A stretch of DNA of 64,000 nt from Microbacterium oxydans (GTDB lineage: Bacteria; Actinomycetota; Actinomycetes; Actinomycetales; Microbacteriaceae), in NCBI RefSeq assembly GCF_006540085.1, contig NZ_BJOG01000001.1:310001-374000 (forward strand), read 5' to 3'. Below, one piece after another: positions 54,967 through 64,000 of this stretch. The position numbers and the translations under genes were made by a program. Position 1 is the stretch's first letter. Every line of letters begins with the position of its first letter. The notes beneath the pieces are model-generated. The model saw nothing but the letters and a program-made list of their open reading frames with translations. It was not told the origin of the DNA and did no database searches.

Positions 54967-55101
54967 GGCGCCTCCTGACTCGTGGGGTGCTCCCACGCTA
55001 GGAACCAGACCGCCCTTCGGGAACACCGTTGCCAGGGCGGCGAGGAGGAGGTATGGCGCGTCGTCCTCCTCGCCGTCCGGGCGTCAGGTCTCGTCGGGAT
55101 G

Positions 55102-55674
55102 TCAGCTCTCGTGGGGGCGGCGTTGCAGTTCCGTGACGACGACGCCCGAGTCGTAGGCGACCGTCTGCACCGCATCGAACCGCTCGGGACGGTAAGAGCG
55201 CTCACGGAAGAGCGGGATGCCCGCCCCGAAGAGCAGCGGCTGCCGCTTCAGCACGAGTCGATCGATCTCGTCTGCGAGGGTTGCCGCGAGTGCGCCGCCG
55301 CCGCACAGCCAGATCGCTGCTCCCTCCTCCTGCTTCAGGCGTCGCACCACCGACACCGGGTGCTCCGCTGTCACTTCGAGGTTCTCGCCGTCCGCTGTTC
55401 TCGTACTGCTGAACACGATCTGGCGGAGGTGTCGATAGGGACTCGACAGCCCGCCCACGGCGTAGGTGTTCCACCCCATGAGGACGGTGTCGAACATCTC
55501 GCGCCGCTGCGGAACCCCGAGGGCTTCGGCGGCGACGGTCGGCAGCGTGTCGGCGAAGCGGGCATTGATGCCGTCCATGTGGTCGCCCTCGATGAGGAAC
55601 GCGTCGAATTCACCGTTCGGACCGGCGATGTACCCGTCGAGGCTGACGGCGGCGTAGTACACGAGCTCTCGCAT
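55102..55674 (-). CDS. Dihydrofolate reductase-fold (RibD_C) protein
   Basis: A 190-residue protein with the RibD_C/DHFR-like fold: ELVYYAAVSLDGYIAGPNGEFD at the N terminus, VLMGWNTYAVG, IVFSST and the NADPH-type IWLCGGGALAATLADEIDRLVLKRQPLLFGAGIPLF. It is probably an NADPH-dependent reductase of unknown substrate. The ATG at 55674 has GGAG upstream. It is divergent from a TetR gene, and a palindromic operator lies between them, so the TetR protein probably represses it. Confidence 0.88.
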   Translation of the reverse strand: MRELVYYAAVSLDGYIAGPNGEFDAFLIEGDHMDGINARFADTLPTVAAEALGVPQRREMFDTVLMGWNTYAVGGLSSPYRHLRQIVFSSTRTADGENLEVTAEHPVSVVRRLKQEEGAAIWLCGGGALAATLADEIDRLVLKRQPLLFGAGIPLFRERSYRPERFDAVQTVAYDSGVVVTELQRRPHES

Positions 55675-55681
55675 GGTTCTC

Positions 55682-55728
55682 CAATCACTACATCTGTAGC
55701 GGTTAAAGTACAACAGGCGTAGTGATTG
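55682..55728. promoter_or_regulatory. TetR-type operator in the divergent promoter
   Basis: CAATCACTAC (55682-55691) and GTAGTGATTG (55719-55728) are perfect 10-bp arms, and the symmetry continues imperfectly inward to 18-bp arms. The inner left part CTACATCTGTAG (55688-55699) is itself palindromic, with a weaker second copy on the right. TACTTT (55710-55705, minus) is a -10 candidate for the reductase gene, inside the operator. Confidence 0.7.
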
Positions 55729-55731
55729 CGC

Positions 55732-55737
55732 TAGGGT
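55732..55737 (+). promoter_or_regulatory. Leaderless promoter of the TetR gene
   Basis: TAGGGT ends 7 nt before the ATG at 55745; it directly abuts the operator, consistent with autorepression. Confidence 0.55.
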
Positions 55738-55744
55738 TCCTTCC

Positions 55745-56311
55745 ATGGTGAAGAACGACTCGCGACGACGGACCATCGCGGATGCGGGACTCGCCGTGCT
55801 CGCACGCGAAGGATCACGGGGGCTCACGCACCGCGCCGTCGACGTCGCCGCTCAGGTCCCGATCGGCACGACGTCGAACTACTTCCGCAGCAGGGACGCC
55901 CTGATCGAAGGACTGGTCGAGCGGATCGGGGAGCGTCTCGCACCGAGCGCCGATGATCTCGAACGCCGGTCGAAGGCCGCCCCGGGACCCGCGCTCTTCG
56001 CCGACTACCTCCGCGACATCGTGCGACGCCTGACCGACGATCGGGACGTGACGCTCGCGCTGTTCGAGCTGCGGCTCGAGGGCGGTCGGCGGCCCGAGGT
56101 CGCAGCCGTCCTCGGTGCGTGGCAGCGCGCCGGGTTCGACGCCGACGTGGCTTTCAACACCGCGGCGGGACTCCCGGGAGGACGCCGCGAGATCGCCCTG
56201 TTCCACTATGCGATCGATGGACTCCTGCTCGACAGGCTCACGACGCCCATCGATCAGGAGACCTCCACCGACGACGTCATCGACGACCTGGTCGCCGGGC
56301 TCATCCGCTGA
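55745..56311 (+). CDS. TetR-family transcriptional regulator
   Basis: A 188-residue regulator with an N-terminal TetR helix-turn-helix (about 5-50: RRTIADAGLAVLAREGSRGLTHRAVDVAAQVPIGTTSNYFRSRDALIEGLVERI). The TTSNYF segment is the recognition helix region. The C-terminal domain is an all-helical ligand-binding module. It is divergent from the DHFR-fold gene and shares an operator with it. The start ATG at 55745 lies 7 nt after a -10 element. Confidence 0.92.
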   Translation: MVKNDSRRRTIADAGLAVLAREGSRGLTHRAVDVAAQVPIGTTSNYFRSRDALIEGLVERIGERLAPSADDLERRSKAAPGPALFADYLRDIVRRLTDDRDVTLALFELRLEGGRRPEVAAVLGAWQRAGFDADVAFNTAAGLPGGRREIALFHYAIDGLLLDRLTTPIDQETSTDDVIDDLVAGLIR

Positions 56312-56346
56312 CCCGACGGGGTGTTCCCTCGGGGGCGCGCTGCTCG

Positions 56347-56352
56347 TACACT
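56347..56352 (+). promoter_or_regulatory. Promoter -10 of the GAF regulator gene
   Basis: TACACT, 35 bp before the GTG at 56388, which has GGAG as ribosome-binding site. Confidence 0.4.
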
Positions 56353-56387
56353 GAGGCAACGCACGCTCTCGACGATCGGAGACCGCT

Positions 56388-57716
56388 GTGTCTGCGCCGT
56401 GGCAGGTATCCCGCGAGTCGCTTCCCCCGACATCGCGACTTCTCATCGAGCGTGCGCACGAGGAGCTGCTCGCCGGGAACCTCGAAGACCGGCGTCTGCA
56501 GGAGGTGCGGCCACTCGTCCGGGAGTCGTGGGAGCGGGCATGGCGCAGTCGCGTCGGCCCCGAGGGCGCTCCTCCTCTCGATCTCGTGAGCGACGAGCTG
56601 GACGCCTATCGGCTGGCGCATCCGCTCGCCTCCGTCATGGACATGATCCGTGCCCTCCTGCTGCCCGGCGAGGCCCAGGATGCCGGCGTCGTCATCGCCG
56701 TCGGCGACCAGGCGGGCCGTCTGCTGTGGATCGAGGGCGACAGGCAGCTGCGGTCGCTCACCGACGACATGGGCTTCGTCGCGGGAGCGAACTGGTCGGA
56801 GGATGCCGTCGGCACCAGCGCACCCGGAACCGCTCTGGTGCTCGGACAGTCCGTGCAGATCCGCGGCGCGGAGCACTACAACCGTCTCGTGCACCCCTGG
56901 TCCTGCACCGCGGCTCCCGTCCGCGACCCGGAGACGCACCGCGTGCTCGGGGTCATCGACATCACCGGGGGAGCGGAGGTCGTCTCGCTGCAGGCACGGC
57001 TGCTCGTGGATGCGACAGCCCGCGCCGTGGAGTCGGAGCTGATGGTGGCGCGTCTGCGGGCGCGCAGTGAGGCGCACCGGCCTCGTGCGTCGGCTGCGAA
57101 GTCCCGGGTGCCGGCAACGGCGCGGGCGACACTTCACGTGCTCGGACGCGATCGTGCCCGATTGGAGACGGAGTCGGACCACGAAGAGTCCGTGATCGAG
57201 CTCAGCGCCCGTCATGCCGCGATCCTGCTGATGCTCGGCGTGCACCGACAGGGACTCTCGGCCGAGCGCCTGTGCGAGCTCGTGTACGGACCGGGCGTCT
57301 CGCCCGACACGCTCCGCCCCGAGATGGTCCGGCTGCGGAAGGTGCTCGAGCGCACGGCTCCCGACCTCGTGCCGGAGTCGCGACCGTACCGCCTTCCCGT
57401 CACCCTCGACACCGACGCGCACGACGTTCTGTCGCTGCTGGACCGAGGTGCCCACAGGGTGGCGCTCACCGCTTACCGAGGACCGGTGCTGCCCGAGTCG
57501 ACGTCGCCGGGTGTGGAGGAATTCCGCGAGTCGGTGCGCGCGGCGCTGCGGGAGGCGATGCTGTCCGAGGCGAGTCTCGACGTGCTGCTCTCCTATGCGG
57601 AGATCCCCGAGGGCCAGGGTGACGCCGAAGCCCTCCGCCTCGCGCTGGAGATGCTCCCCGCCCGGTCGCCGAAGCGCGCGGGACTGGTCGCGCGGATCGA
57701 GCGTCTCGAGGCCTGA
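56388..57716 (+). CDS. GAF-domain transcriptional regulator with winged-helix C terminus
   Basis: A 442-residue regulator. Residues 1-70 form a helical leader found before GAF domains of AcoR-like proteins ([28 protein letters not shown]). The GAF domain is at about 80-205 ([60 protein letters not shown]). No sigma-54 AAA+ domain follows. Instead about 270-345 resembles a winged helix ([40 protein letters not shown]), then a helical tail. It precedes an aldehyde dehydrogenase gene, which it probably activates in response to an aldehyde or alcohol. The start is the GTG at 56388. Confidence 0.88.
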   Translation: MSAPWQVSRESLPPTSRLLIERAHEELLAGNLEDRRLQEVRPLVRESWERAWRSRVGPEGAPPLDLVSDELDAYRLAHPLASVMDMIRALLLPGEAQDAGVVIAVGDQAGRLLWIEGDRQLRSLTDDMGFVAGANWSEDAVGTSAPGTALVLGQSVQIRGAEHYNRLVHPWSCTAAPVRDPETHRVLGVIDITGGAEVVSLQARLLVDATARAVESELMVARLRARSEAHRPRASAAKSRVPATARATLHVLGRDRARLETESDHEESVIELSARHAAILLMLGVHRQGLSAERLCELVYGPGVSPDTLRPEMVRLRKVLERTAPDLVPESRPYRLPVTLDTDAHDVLSLLDRGAHRVALTAYRGPVLPESTSPGVEEFRESVRAALREAMLSEASLDVLLSYAEIPEGQGDAEALRLALEMLPARSPKRAGLVARIERLEA

Positions 57717-57727
57717 GCCTCTGCAAC

Positions 57728-57774
57728 CGGTCGCAACGTTGCGCATCGGGTCGCAACGTCGGTCGACCTAGCTT
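57728..57774 (+). promoter_or_regulatory. Direct repeats and promoter upstream of the aldehyde dehydrogenase
   Basis: GGTCGCAACGT occurs at 57729-57739 and 57749-57759, exactly 20 bp (two helical turns) apart; TGCAAC and GTTGCG add local dyad symmetry. TAGCTT (57769-57774) is a likely -10. This fits activator sites for the GAF regulator encoded just upstream. Confidence 0.55.
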
Positions 57775-57826
57775 CGGGGAAGAGCCGCAGCACCGAAGCG
57801 CGGCGCACCCGTCGAAGGAGACCCCC

Positions 57827-59392
<1,566 letters not shown>

Positions 59393-59400
59393 GTCACCTC

Positions 59401-59430
59401 TCCGGGCGGGCGCACGAGCGTCCGCCCGGA
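59401..59430 (+). terminator. Hairpin between aldehyde dehydrogenase and DUF779 genes
   Basis: A 13-bp stem (TCCGGGCGG with CCGCCCGGA plus inner pairs, one G-U) with an ACGA loop. No U-tract, so it may be an attenuator or mRNA-stabilising element. Confidence 0.55.
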
Positions 59431-59454
59431 CATATTCTCTGAAGGGAATGAACC

Positions 59455-59811
59455 GTGATCGGCGACGAGACCGTGGAACGCGTGGCCGTGACGGAAGCAG
59501 CGGCATCGCTCGTGCGCGACCTCACGGCCCAGCACGGACCCCTCATGTTCCACCAGTCCGGCGGCTGCTGCGACGGCTCATCACCCATGTGCTACCCGGT
59601 CGGCATGTTCATCACCGGGCAGGGCGACGTACTTCTCGGGGCGCTCGACGTCGGCCTGGAGCGGCCCGTCGAGGTGTACATGTCGGAATCGCAGTTCGAG
59701 TACTGGAAGTACACGCACCTGACGATCGACGTCGTGCCCGGCCGCGGTGCGGGTTTCAGCGTCGAGGGCCCCACCGGCATGCGGTTCCTGATCCGCTCCC
59801 GGATGCTCTGA
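59455..59811 (+). CDS. DUF779 family protein
   Basis: A 118-residue protein of the DUF779 family. The conserved core is QSGGCCDGSSPMCYPVG, with three Cys that could bind metal or an aldehyde. Further conserved parts are EVYMSESQFEYWKYTHLTIDVVPGRGAGFSVEGPTGMRFLIRSRML. The family is strongly associated with AldB-type aldehyde dehydrogenases, as here, but its role is unproven. The start is the GTG at 59455 preceded by GAAGGGA. Confidence 0.9.
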   Translation: MIGDETVERVAVTEAAASLVRDLTAQHGPLMFHQSGGCCDGSSPMCYPVGMFITGQGDVLLGALDVGLERPVEVYMSESQFEYWKYTHLTIDVVPGRGAGFSVEGPTGMRFLIRSRML

Positions 59812-59820
59812 CCTACTCCG

Positions 59821-59868
59821 GTCGCGATATGACAGCCGAATCGGCGAATCCAGCTGTCATATCGCGAC
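59821..59868. terminator. Bidirectional inverted repeat between DUF779 and the ABC operon
   Basis: Perfect 16-bp arms GTCGCGATATGACAGC and GCTGTCATATCGCGAC around a 16-nt loop separate convergent genes. The arm is unusually AT-containing for a terminator in this genome, and no U-tract follows. Confidence 0.7.
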
Positions 59869-59879
59869 GGGAGCGGCAC

Positions 59880-60635
59880 TCAGCGCGGCAGCCGCGGAAC
59901 AGCGTCGACGAGTGCCCGCGTGTAGGGGTCCTGTGGAGCGTGCAGCACGTCGGACGTGGCGCCCTGCTCCACCACGCGGCCGTCCTTCAAGACCACCGTC
60001 CGGTCGCAGGCCGAGGCGATCGCGGTGAGGTCGTGCGACACCATCACGAGCGAGAGGCCGTTCTCGCGGCGCAGTCGATCGAGCAGTTCGAGCACCTGCA
60101 CGCGAGTGGTCACATCGAGCGCGCTGACCGGTTCGTCGGCGAGCAGTACCCGGGGGCGGGAGACCACGGCTCGGGCGATCGCGATGCGCTGACGCTGGCC
60201 TCCCGAGAACTCGTGCGGGTAGCGGCGTGCGGTGTCGGCAGGAAGCCCGACCGCGTCGAGGGCCTCAGAGATGCGGCGCTGGGCATCCGCACCGGACGCC
60301 AGCCCCAGCGACCGCAGCGGTTCGCCGACGATGCGGTCGATGCGCTGTCGGGGGTCGAGCGAGGAGTACGGGTCCTGGAAGATCGGTTGCACGCTCGCGC
60401 GGAAGCGACGCATCTGGGCGCGGTCGCGCGGGTTCAGGGCGGTGCCCTCGAACAGCACCTGCCCGCCGAGCGGGGTGGCGAGCCCGAGCAGCAGTCGTAG
60501 GATCGTGGACTTTCCCGCACCCGACTCACCGACCAGGCCGAGCGAGTCGCCTTCATCGATGCTCAGAGAGACGTCGTCGAGCACGCGACGGGATCCGTAG
60601 GCGAAGCCGGCGCCGTGCAGTTCGAGGAGCGTCAT
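59880..60635 (-). CDS. Oligopeptide/dipeptide ABC transporter ATPase (DppF-like)
   Basis: A 251-residue ATPase with Walker A GESGAGKST, Q-loop FQDPYSSLDPRQRI, signature FSGGQRQRIAIARA, Walker B RVLLADEPVSALD and H-loop VMVSHDLTA. The Q-D-P-Y-S-S-L-D-P motif marks the peptide/nickel class. It overlaps the DppD-like gene by 4 bp and is the last gene of the operon. Confidence 0.92.
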   Translation of the reverse strand: MTLLELHGAGFAYGSRRVLDDVSLSIDEGDSLGLVGESGAGKSTILRLLLGLATPLGGQVLFEGTALNPRDRAQMRRFRASVQPIFQDPYSSLDPRQRIDRIVGEPLRSLGLASGADAQRRISEALDAVGLPADTARRYPHEFSGGQRQRIAIARAVVSRPRVLLADEPVSALDVTTRVQVLELLDRLRRENGLSLVMVSHDLTAIASACDRTVVLKDGRVVEQGATSDVLHAPQDPYTRALVDAVPRLPR

Positions 60636-61429
60636 CGTCCGCCCTCCTCGGCGTCGAGGAATGCGTCCAGAGCCCGGGCGCTGTCGACCAGCATCCGCGT
60701 GTACGGCTCGGCCGGCTCGTGCAGCACCTGCGCGACCGTACCCGATTCGACCACGAGGCCGTCGCGCAGCACGACGATGCGTTCGACCATGCGAGACACC
60801 ACGGCCAGATCGTGGCTGATGAACAGCAGCGCCATGCCGCGCTCGTCGACGAGGCGTTCGAGCAGCGTGAGCACGCCGTCCTGCACGGTCACATCCAGCG
60901 CGGTGGTCGGCTCGTCGGCGATGAGCAGCTGCGGGCGCGCGGCCAGGGCGATGGCGATGGCCACACGCTGACGCTGACCGCCGGAGAGCTCGTGCGGGTA
61001 GGAGCGGGCGATGCGGGTGTCGGTCAGGGCGACCTCGCCGAGCGCGGTGGCGACGGCCTTCGCGAGCTCACCGCCACGCAGCCCGAGATGGCGTCGCAAG
61101 GGCTCCGCGATCTGACGCCCCACCCGCATCAGCGGATCGAGCGCGGTGAGGGGCTCCTGGAACACGATCTGAGCGACGGGACCGCGCAGCGGTCGCAGCT
61201 CCGCATCCCGCGCGCCGACGACCTGGTGCCCGCCGAGCAGCACCGAGCCCGATGCGCTGAGGGCGTCAGGGAGCAGGCCGGTCACCGCGAGCGAGGTCAG
61301 CGACTTGCCCGAGCCGGACTCGCCGATCAGCCCCAGGCGCTCACCCGCCGCGAGCGAGAACGACAAATCGCGCACGAGGGTTCCGGCGCCCGAGCGGACT
61401 GTGAGGCCCGTGACGTCGAGAATACTCAT
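60632..61429 (-). CDS. Oligopeptide/dipeptide ABC transporter ATPase (DppD-like)
   Basis: A 265-residue ATPase with Walker A GESGSGKS, QEPLTALDPLMRVG, signature LSGGQRQRVAIAIALA, Walker B LLIADEPTTALD and H-loop FISHDLAVV. It pairs with the DppF-like subunit. The ATG at 61429 overlaps the permease stop (ATGA); the longer frame upstream is a shadow of the permease gene. It is shorter than many DppD proteins because the C-terminal peptide-transporter extension is reduced. Confidence 0.92.
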   Translation of the reverse strand: MSILDVTGLTVRSGAGTLVRDLSFSLAAGERLGLIGESGSGKSLTSLAVTGLLPDALSASGSVLLGGHQVVGARDAELRPLRGPVAQIVFQEPLTALDPLMRVGRQIAEPLRRHLGLRGGELAKAVATALGEVALTDTRIARSYPHELSGGQRQRVAIAIALAARPQLLIADEPTTALDVTVQDGVLTLLERLVDERGMALLFISHDLAVVSRMVERIVVLRDGLVVESGTVAQVLHEPAEPYTRMLVDSARALDAFLDAEEGGR

Positions 61430-62286
61430 CGACTCCTCCGGCGGGTCGGGTCGGCGAGGTCGCGCAGACCGTCGGCGAGGAAGTTCACACCGAGCACCAG
61501 CGCGATGATCGCGATACCGGGAGCGATGGCACCCACCGGGGCGACGAGGACGGTGCCCTGCGCTTCTTGCAGCATCCGTCCCCACGATGCGTTGGGCGGC
61601 GGGGCACCGAGGCCCAGGTACGACAGGCTCGCCTCGGCGAGCACCGCGGCGCCGAACTGCAGCGCGAGACTCACGGCGAGGGTGGGAGCGATGTTGGGCA
61701 GTACGTGCTGGAACACGATGCCGAGCACCCCGGTACCGCTCGTGCGCGCGGCGGTGATGTACTGCTCCTGCAGCACGCGGCGCGCCAGGATGCGGGTGAG
61801 GCGGGCGACGACCGCCGACATCGCGAGTCCGATCGCGAGCACCGCCGACCACAGCGACGCGCCCTGCACGGCGACGACCAGCATCGCGAGCAGCAGCACG
61901 GGGAAGGCGATCACGACGTCGAGTCCCGCCGAGAGCGTGTCGTCGACCCAGGGGCGGGCGAAGGCGGCGATCAGCCCGATGATCGTGCCGAGGAGTGCGG
62001 CGATCGCGACGGCACAGGTGCCGACGATGAGGGCGATGCGTGCGCCCCACATCAGCTGCGAGAACAGGTCGCGTCCGAGCCGGTCGGTGCCGAGCAGGTG
62101 CAGCGCGCTGGGCCCTTCGAGGCGGCCGCCACTGGTGTCGGCGAGCGGATAGGGCAGCCAGAACAGCGACACCAGAGCAATCAGCACGATGAGACCCGTG
62201 AGCACGATGCCGATCAGCAGCGTCGCCTTCGGACGTCGCCGCACGGGTACGGATGCGGTGACCAGCTGTTCGGCGACGCGGCTCAT
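61426..62286 (-). CDS. Oligopeptide/dipeptide ABC transporter permease (DppC-like)
   Basis: A 286-residue permease with an N-terminal helix (about 22-45), the LGTDRLGRDLFSQLMWGARIAL motif typical of DppC/OppC, and the EAA-type loop ITAARTSGTGVLGIVFQHVLPN. It has six predicted helices. It is coupled to both neighbours by 4-bp overlaps. Confidence 0.92.
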   Translation of the reverse strand: MSRVAEQLVTASVPVRRRPKATLLIGIVLTGLIVLIALVSLFWLPYPLADTSGGRLEGPSALHLLGTDRLGRDLFSQLMWGARIALIVGTCAVAIAALLGTIIGLIAAFARPWVDDTLSAGLDVVIAFPVLLLAMLVVAVQGASLWSAVLAIGLAMSAVVARLTRILARRVLQEQYITAARTSGTGVLGIVFQHVLPNIAPTLAVSLALQFGAAVLAEASLSYLGLGAPPPNASWGRMLQEAQGTVLVAPVGAIAPGIAIIALVLGVNFLADGLRDLADPTRRRSR

Positions 62287-63245
62287 CGGTTCCCCGAGAC
62301 GCTCGTGCGCAGGCGCGGATCGATCAGGCGCTGCACGATGTCGGCGGCGAACCCGACCAGCAGCACGAAGAGGGTGCTGACGACGAGGACACCCTGGATC
62401 ACCTGGAAGTCATGCTGCTCGATGGCCGACAGCAGCAGGCTTCCGAGTCCGGGCAGCGTGAAGACGCTCTCGACGACCACCGCGCCCAGCAGGGTGGTCG
62501 ACAGCTCGATGCCGAGCACCGCGACGACCGGCACCGCGCCGTTGCGCACGCCGTGACGCAGCAGCGCCTCGCCCATGCCGGAACCTCCGGCTCGGGCGGT
62601 GCGCAGGTAGTCGCTGCCGAGCACATCGAGGGTGGCCGAGCGCACGTAGCGGCTGAGGGATGCACTCATGACGATCACGATCGTGATCACCGGCAGCGCG
62701 AGTGAGCGCAACGCGTCGGCCGGGTCCTCCCAGTCCTTGCGGGGGAAGCCGCCGGAGGGCAGCACGCCCAGTCCGAGCGCGAACACCCAGACCAGCACCA
62801 CGCCGACCCAGAACACCGGAACCGCGACGCCGAGCTGCGCGAACCCCGACAGCACGATGCCGTACCAGCGGTCGGACTTCACCGCGGCGGTGATGCCGAT
62901 CACGAGCGAGACGAGCAGCGCGATCGCGAAGGCGATGAGCGTGAGCGGAAGGGTCACGGCAAGGCGATCGGCGATGTCCGGTCCGACCGGACGCGAGCTG
63001 AGGAAGGACTCGCCGAGATCGAAGCGCAGCAGTTGGCCCGCCCACGTCGTGAACTGCTGGAGCAGCGGCTGGTCGGAGCCGACCTGGGCTCGCGCGGCCG
63101 CGATCTGTTCGGGGGTCGCATTGACCGAGAGCAGGGCATTCGCAGGGTCACCGGGGAGCAGGCGCAGCAACACGAAGATCGCGATCATCGCGACGACGAG
63201 CGAGATCGCGAGGAACGCGAGGCGGCGCAGCAGATAGGCGAGCAT
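62283..63245 (-). CDS. Oligopeptide/dipeptide ABC transporter permease (DppB-like)
   Basis: A 320-residue permease starting MLAYLLRRLAFLAISLVVAMIAIFVLLRLLPGDPA, the standard DppB/OppB opening. The cytoplasmic EAA-type loop is DYLRTARAGGSGMGEALLRHGVRNG. It follows the binding-protein gene by 52 bp containing a hairpin. Confidence 0.92.
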   Translation of the reverse strand: MLAYLLRRLAFLAISLVVAMIAIFVLLRLLPGDPANALLSVNATPEQIAAARAQVGSDQPLLQQFTTWAGQLLRFDLGESFLSSRPVGPDIADRLAVTLPLTLIAFAIALLVSLVIGITAAVKSDRWYGIVLSGFAQLGVAVPVFWVGVVLVWVFALGLGVLPSGGFPRKDWEDPADALRSLALPVITIVIVMSASLSRYVRSATLDVLGSDYLRTARAGGSGMGEALLRHGVRNGAVPVVAVLGIELSTTLLGAVVVESVFTLPGLGSLLLSAIEQHDFQVIQGVLVVSTLFVLLVGFAADIVQRLIDPRLRTSVSGNR

Positions 63246-63260
63246 GGCTTCTCAGGATGA

Positions 63261-63293
63261 CGTGGGGGATGCCGACGCGCGGCATCCCCCACG
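63261..63293 (-). terminator. Attenuating hairpin between the binding-protein and permease genes
   Basis: Perfect 14-bp arms CGTGGGGGATGCCG and CGGCATCCCCCACG with a 5-nt loop directly after the binding-protein stop. It probably gives the binding protein more mRNA than the permeases. Confidence 0.7.
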
Positions 63294-63297
63294 CACG

Positions 63298-64000
63298 TCA
63301 GGACTTGACGATGTCGTAGGCGAAGAACTGCGAGTTCAGGCCGTTGACGGGGTAGCCGCTGAGGTCGCTGGAGGCGACCACGATCTGCGGGTACAGGTAC
63401 AACCATACGCTCGCGGCATCAGCGGCGATCTTCTCGTTGACCTGCTTGAGCAGGGCGGTCTGCTCATCCGTCGTGGCTGCCTGCTCGGCGTCGGCGACCC
63501 ACTTCTGCACGTCGGCGTCGTTGTAGCCCCAATAGAAGTCGGGGTTGCCGTACCAGACCACATCGCGGTCGTTCACGTGCTCCTGCAGCGTCGCCTGGAA
63601 GTCCTGCTCCTTGAAGACCTTCGTGTACCACTCGTCGGCGCTGATGGTGTTGATCTCGACCGTGATGCCGACCTCGGCGAGCTGCGACTGCAGGAACTCC
63701 GCGACGGCGGGGTGCGGGTCGTAGCTCGGGGTGTCGAGGGTGAAGGTGAACCCGTCGGCGTAGCCCGCCTCGGCGAGGAGCTTCTTCGAGAGGTCCACGT
63801 CGTACGGGTTGACCTGCGTGAGGTCCTCGTACCAGGGGTCGGTGGGCGGCACCATCGAGCCGATCAGCGTGCCGTAGTCGCCCCAGATCGATTCGAGGAG
63901 CTTCTTCGTGTCGATCGCGGAGTAGATGGCCTTGCGCACGAGGGTGTTGTCGAAGGGAGCGACGCGGTCGTTGAAGGCGAGCAGCTCCTTGGTCGTGGAC
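63298..64000 (-). CDS. Peptide ABC transporter substrate-binding protein, family 5 (5' end outside window)
   Basis: The visible 234 residues are the C-terminal third of an extracellular solute-binding protein family 5. They include DNTLVRKAIYSAIDTKKLL (the conserved R-x-A-I-x-x-A-I-D motif), VPPTDPWYEDL, PYDVDLSKKLLAEAGY and the C-terminal lobe ending QFFAYDIVKS. The frame is open through the right edge, so the signal peptide and N-terminal lobe are not seen. It should deliver peptides or a related solute to the DppBCDF-like transporter downstream. Confidence 0.9.
   Translation of the reverse strand, partial: STTKELLAFNDRVAPFDNTLVRKAIYSAIDTKKLLESIWGDYGTLIGSMVPPTDPWYEDLTQVNPYDVDLSKKLLAEAGYADGFTFTLDTPSYDPHPAVAEFLQSQLAEVGITVEINTISADEWYTKVFKEQDFQATLQEHVNDRDVVWYGNPDFYWGYNDADVQKWVADAEQAATTDEQTALLKQVNEKIAADAASVWLYLYPQIVVASSDLSGYPVNGLNSQFFAYDIVKS

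Overview
The window is a high-GC actinobacterial chromosome segment centred on the replication origin. The gene order (DUF3566-gyrA-gyrB-DUF721-recF-dnaN | origin | dnaA then rpmH-rnpA-yidD-yidC-jag-rsmG-parA-parB, followed by trxA-trxB-murJ-DUF6049), the many promoters that sit 6-7 nt before a start codon, and the protein sequences themselves fit Microbacteriaceae, most likely Microbacterium or a close relative. That genus call is inference from gene content. No rRNA, tRNA, transposase, integrase or CRISPR array was recognised.

Layout. 1-3.4 kb: a two-component system coupled to a membrane protein cut by the window edge, and a divergent VIT-family transporter. 3.4-13.5 kb: the replication block on the minus strand, with a DnaA-box-rich oriC candidate at 11.70-11.97 kb between dnaN and dnaA. 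13.8-16.9 kb: rpmH, rnpA, yidD, yidC, the KH/R3H protein and rsmG, plus strand and tightly coupled. 16.2-18.65 kb: eight parS sites, three of them heading about 200-bp direct repeats in a 1.8-kb stretch without a credible gene; the last parS forms the first codons of parA. 18.6-20.5 kb: parA-parB. 20.6-28.3 kb: sugar porter, two small genes, thioredoxin pair, MurJ and DUF6049.

28.4-46.5 kb is accessory DNA lying between DUF6049 and cca, genes that are usually close neighbours in actinobacteria. It holds a methyltransferase, a luciferase-like oxidoreductase, a RibD/DHFR-fold protein, a YpeA-type acetyltransferase, a sortase-type surface protein, a Tat-type phospholipase C/phosphatase, and a seven-gene uptake-and-catabolism operon (aldehyde dehydrogenase, class I glutamine-amidotransferase-like hydrolase, DUF3830 and a polyamine-type ABC transporter) below a double-module Lrp regulator. 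It ends with a surface-anchored metallophosphatase flanked by two copies of an 87-bp element. 46.8-55.0 kb: cca, then the glycogen-to-trehalose genes treX-treY-treZ, in which two mini-ORFs bridge the treY-treZ gap. 55.1-59.9 kb: a DHFR-fold protein with a divergent TetR regulator, then a GAF regulator, aldehyde dehydrogenase and DUF779. 59.9-64.0 kb: a five-gene dipeptide-type ABC operon whose binding-protein gene runs off the right edge.

The strongest candidates for something undescribed are the parS-bearing tandem repeat array, the overlap chain of mini-ORFs joining treY to treZ, the hairpin that buries the ribosome-binding site of the aldehyde dehydrogenase/DUF3830 operon, and the paired 87-bp element.
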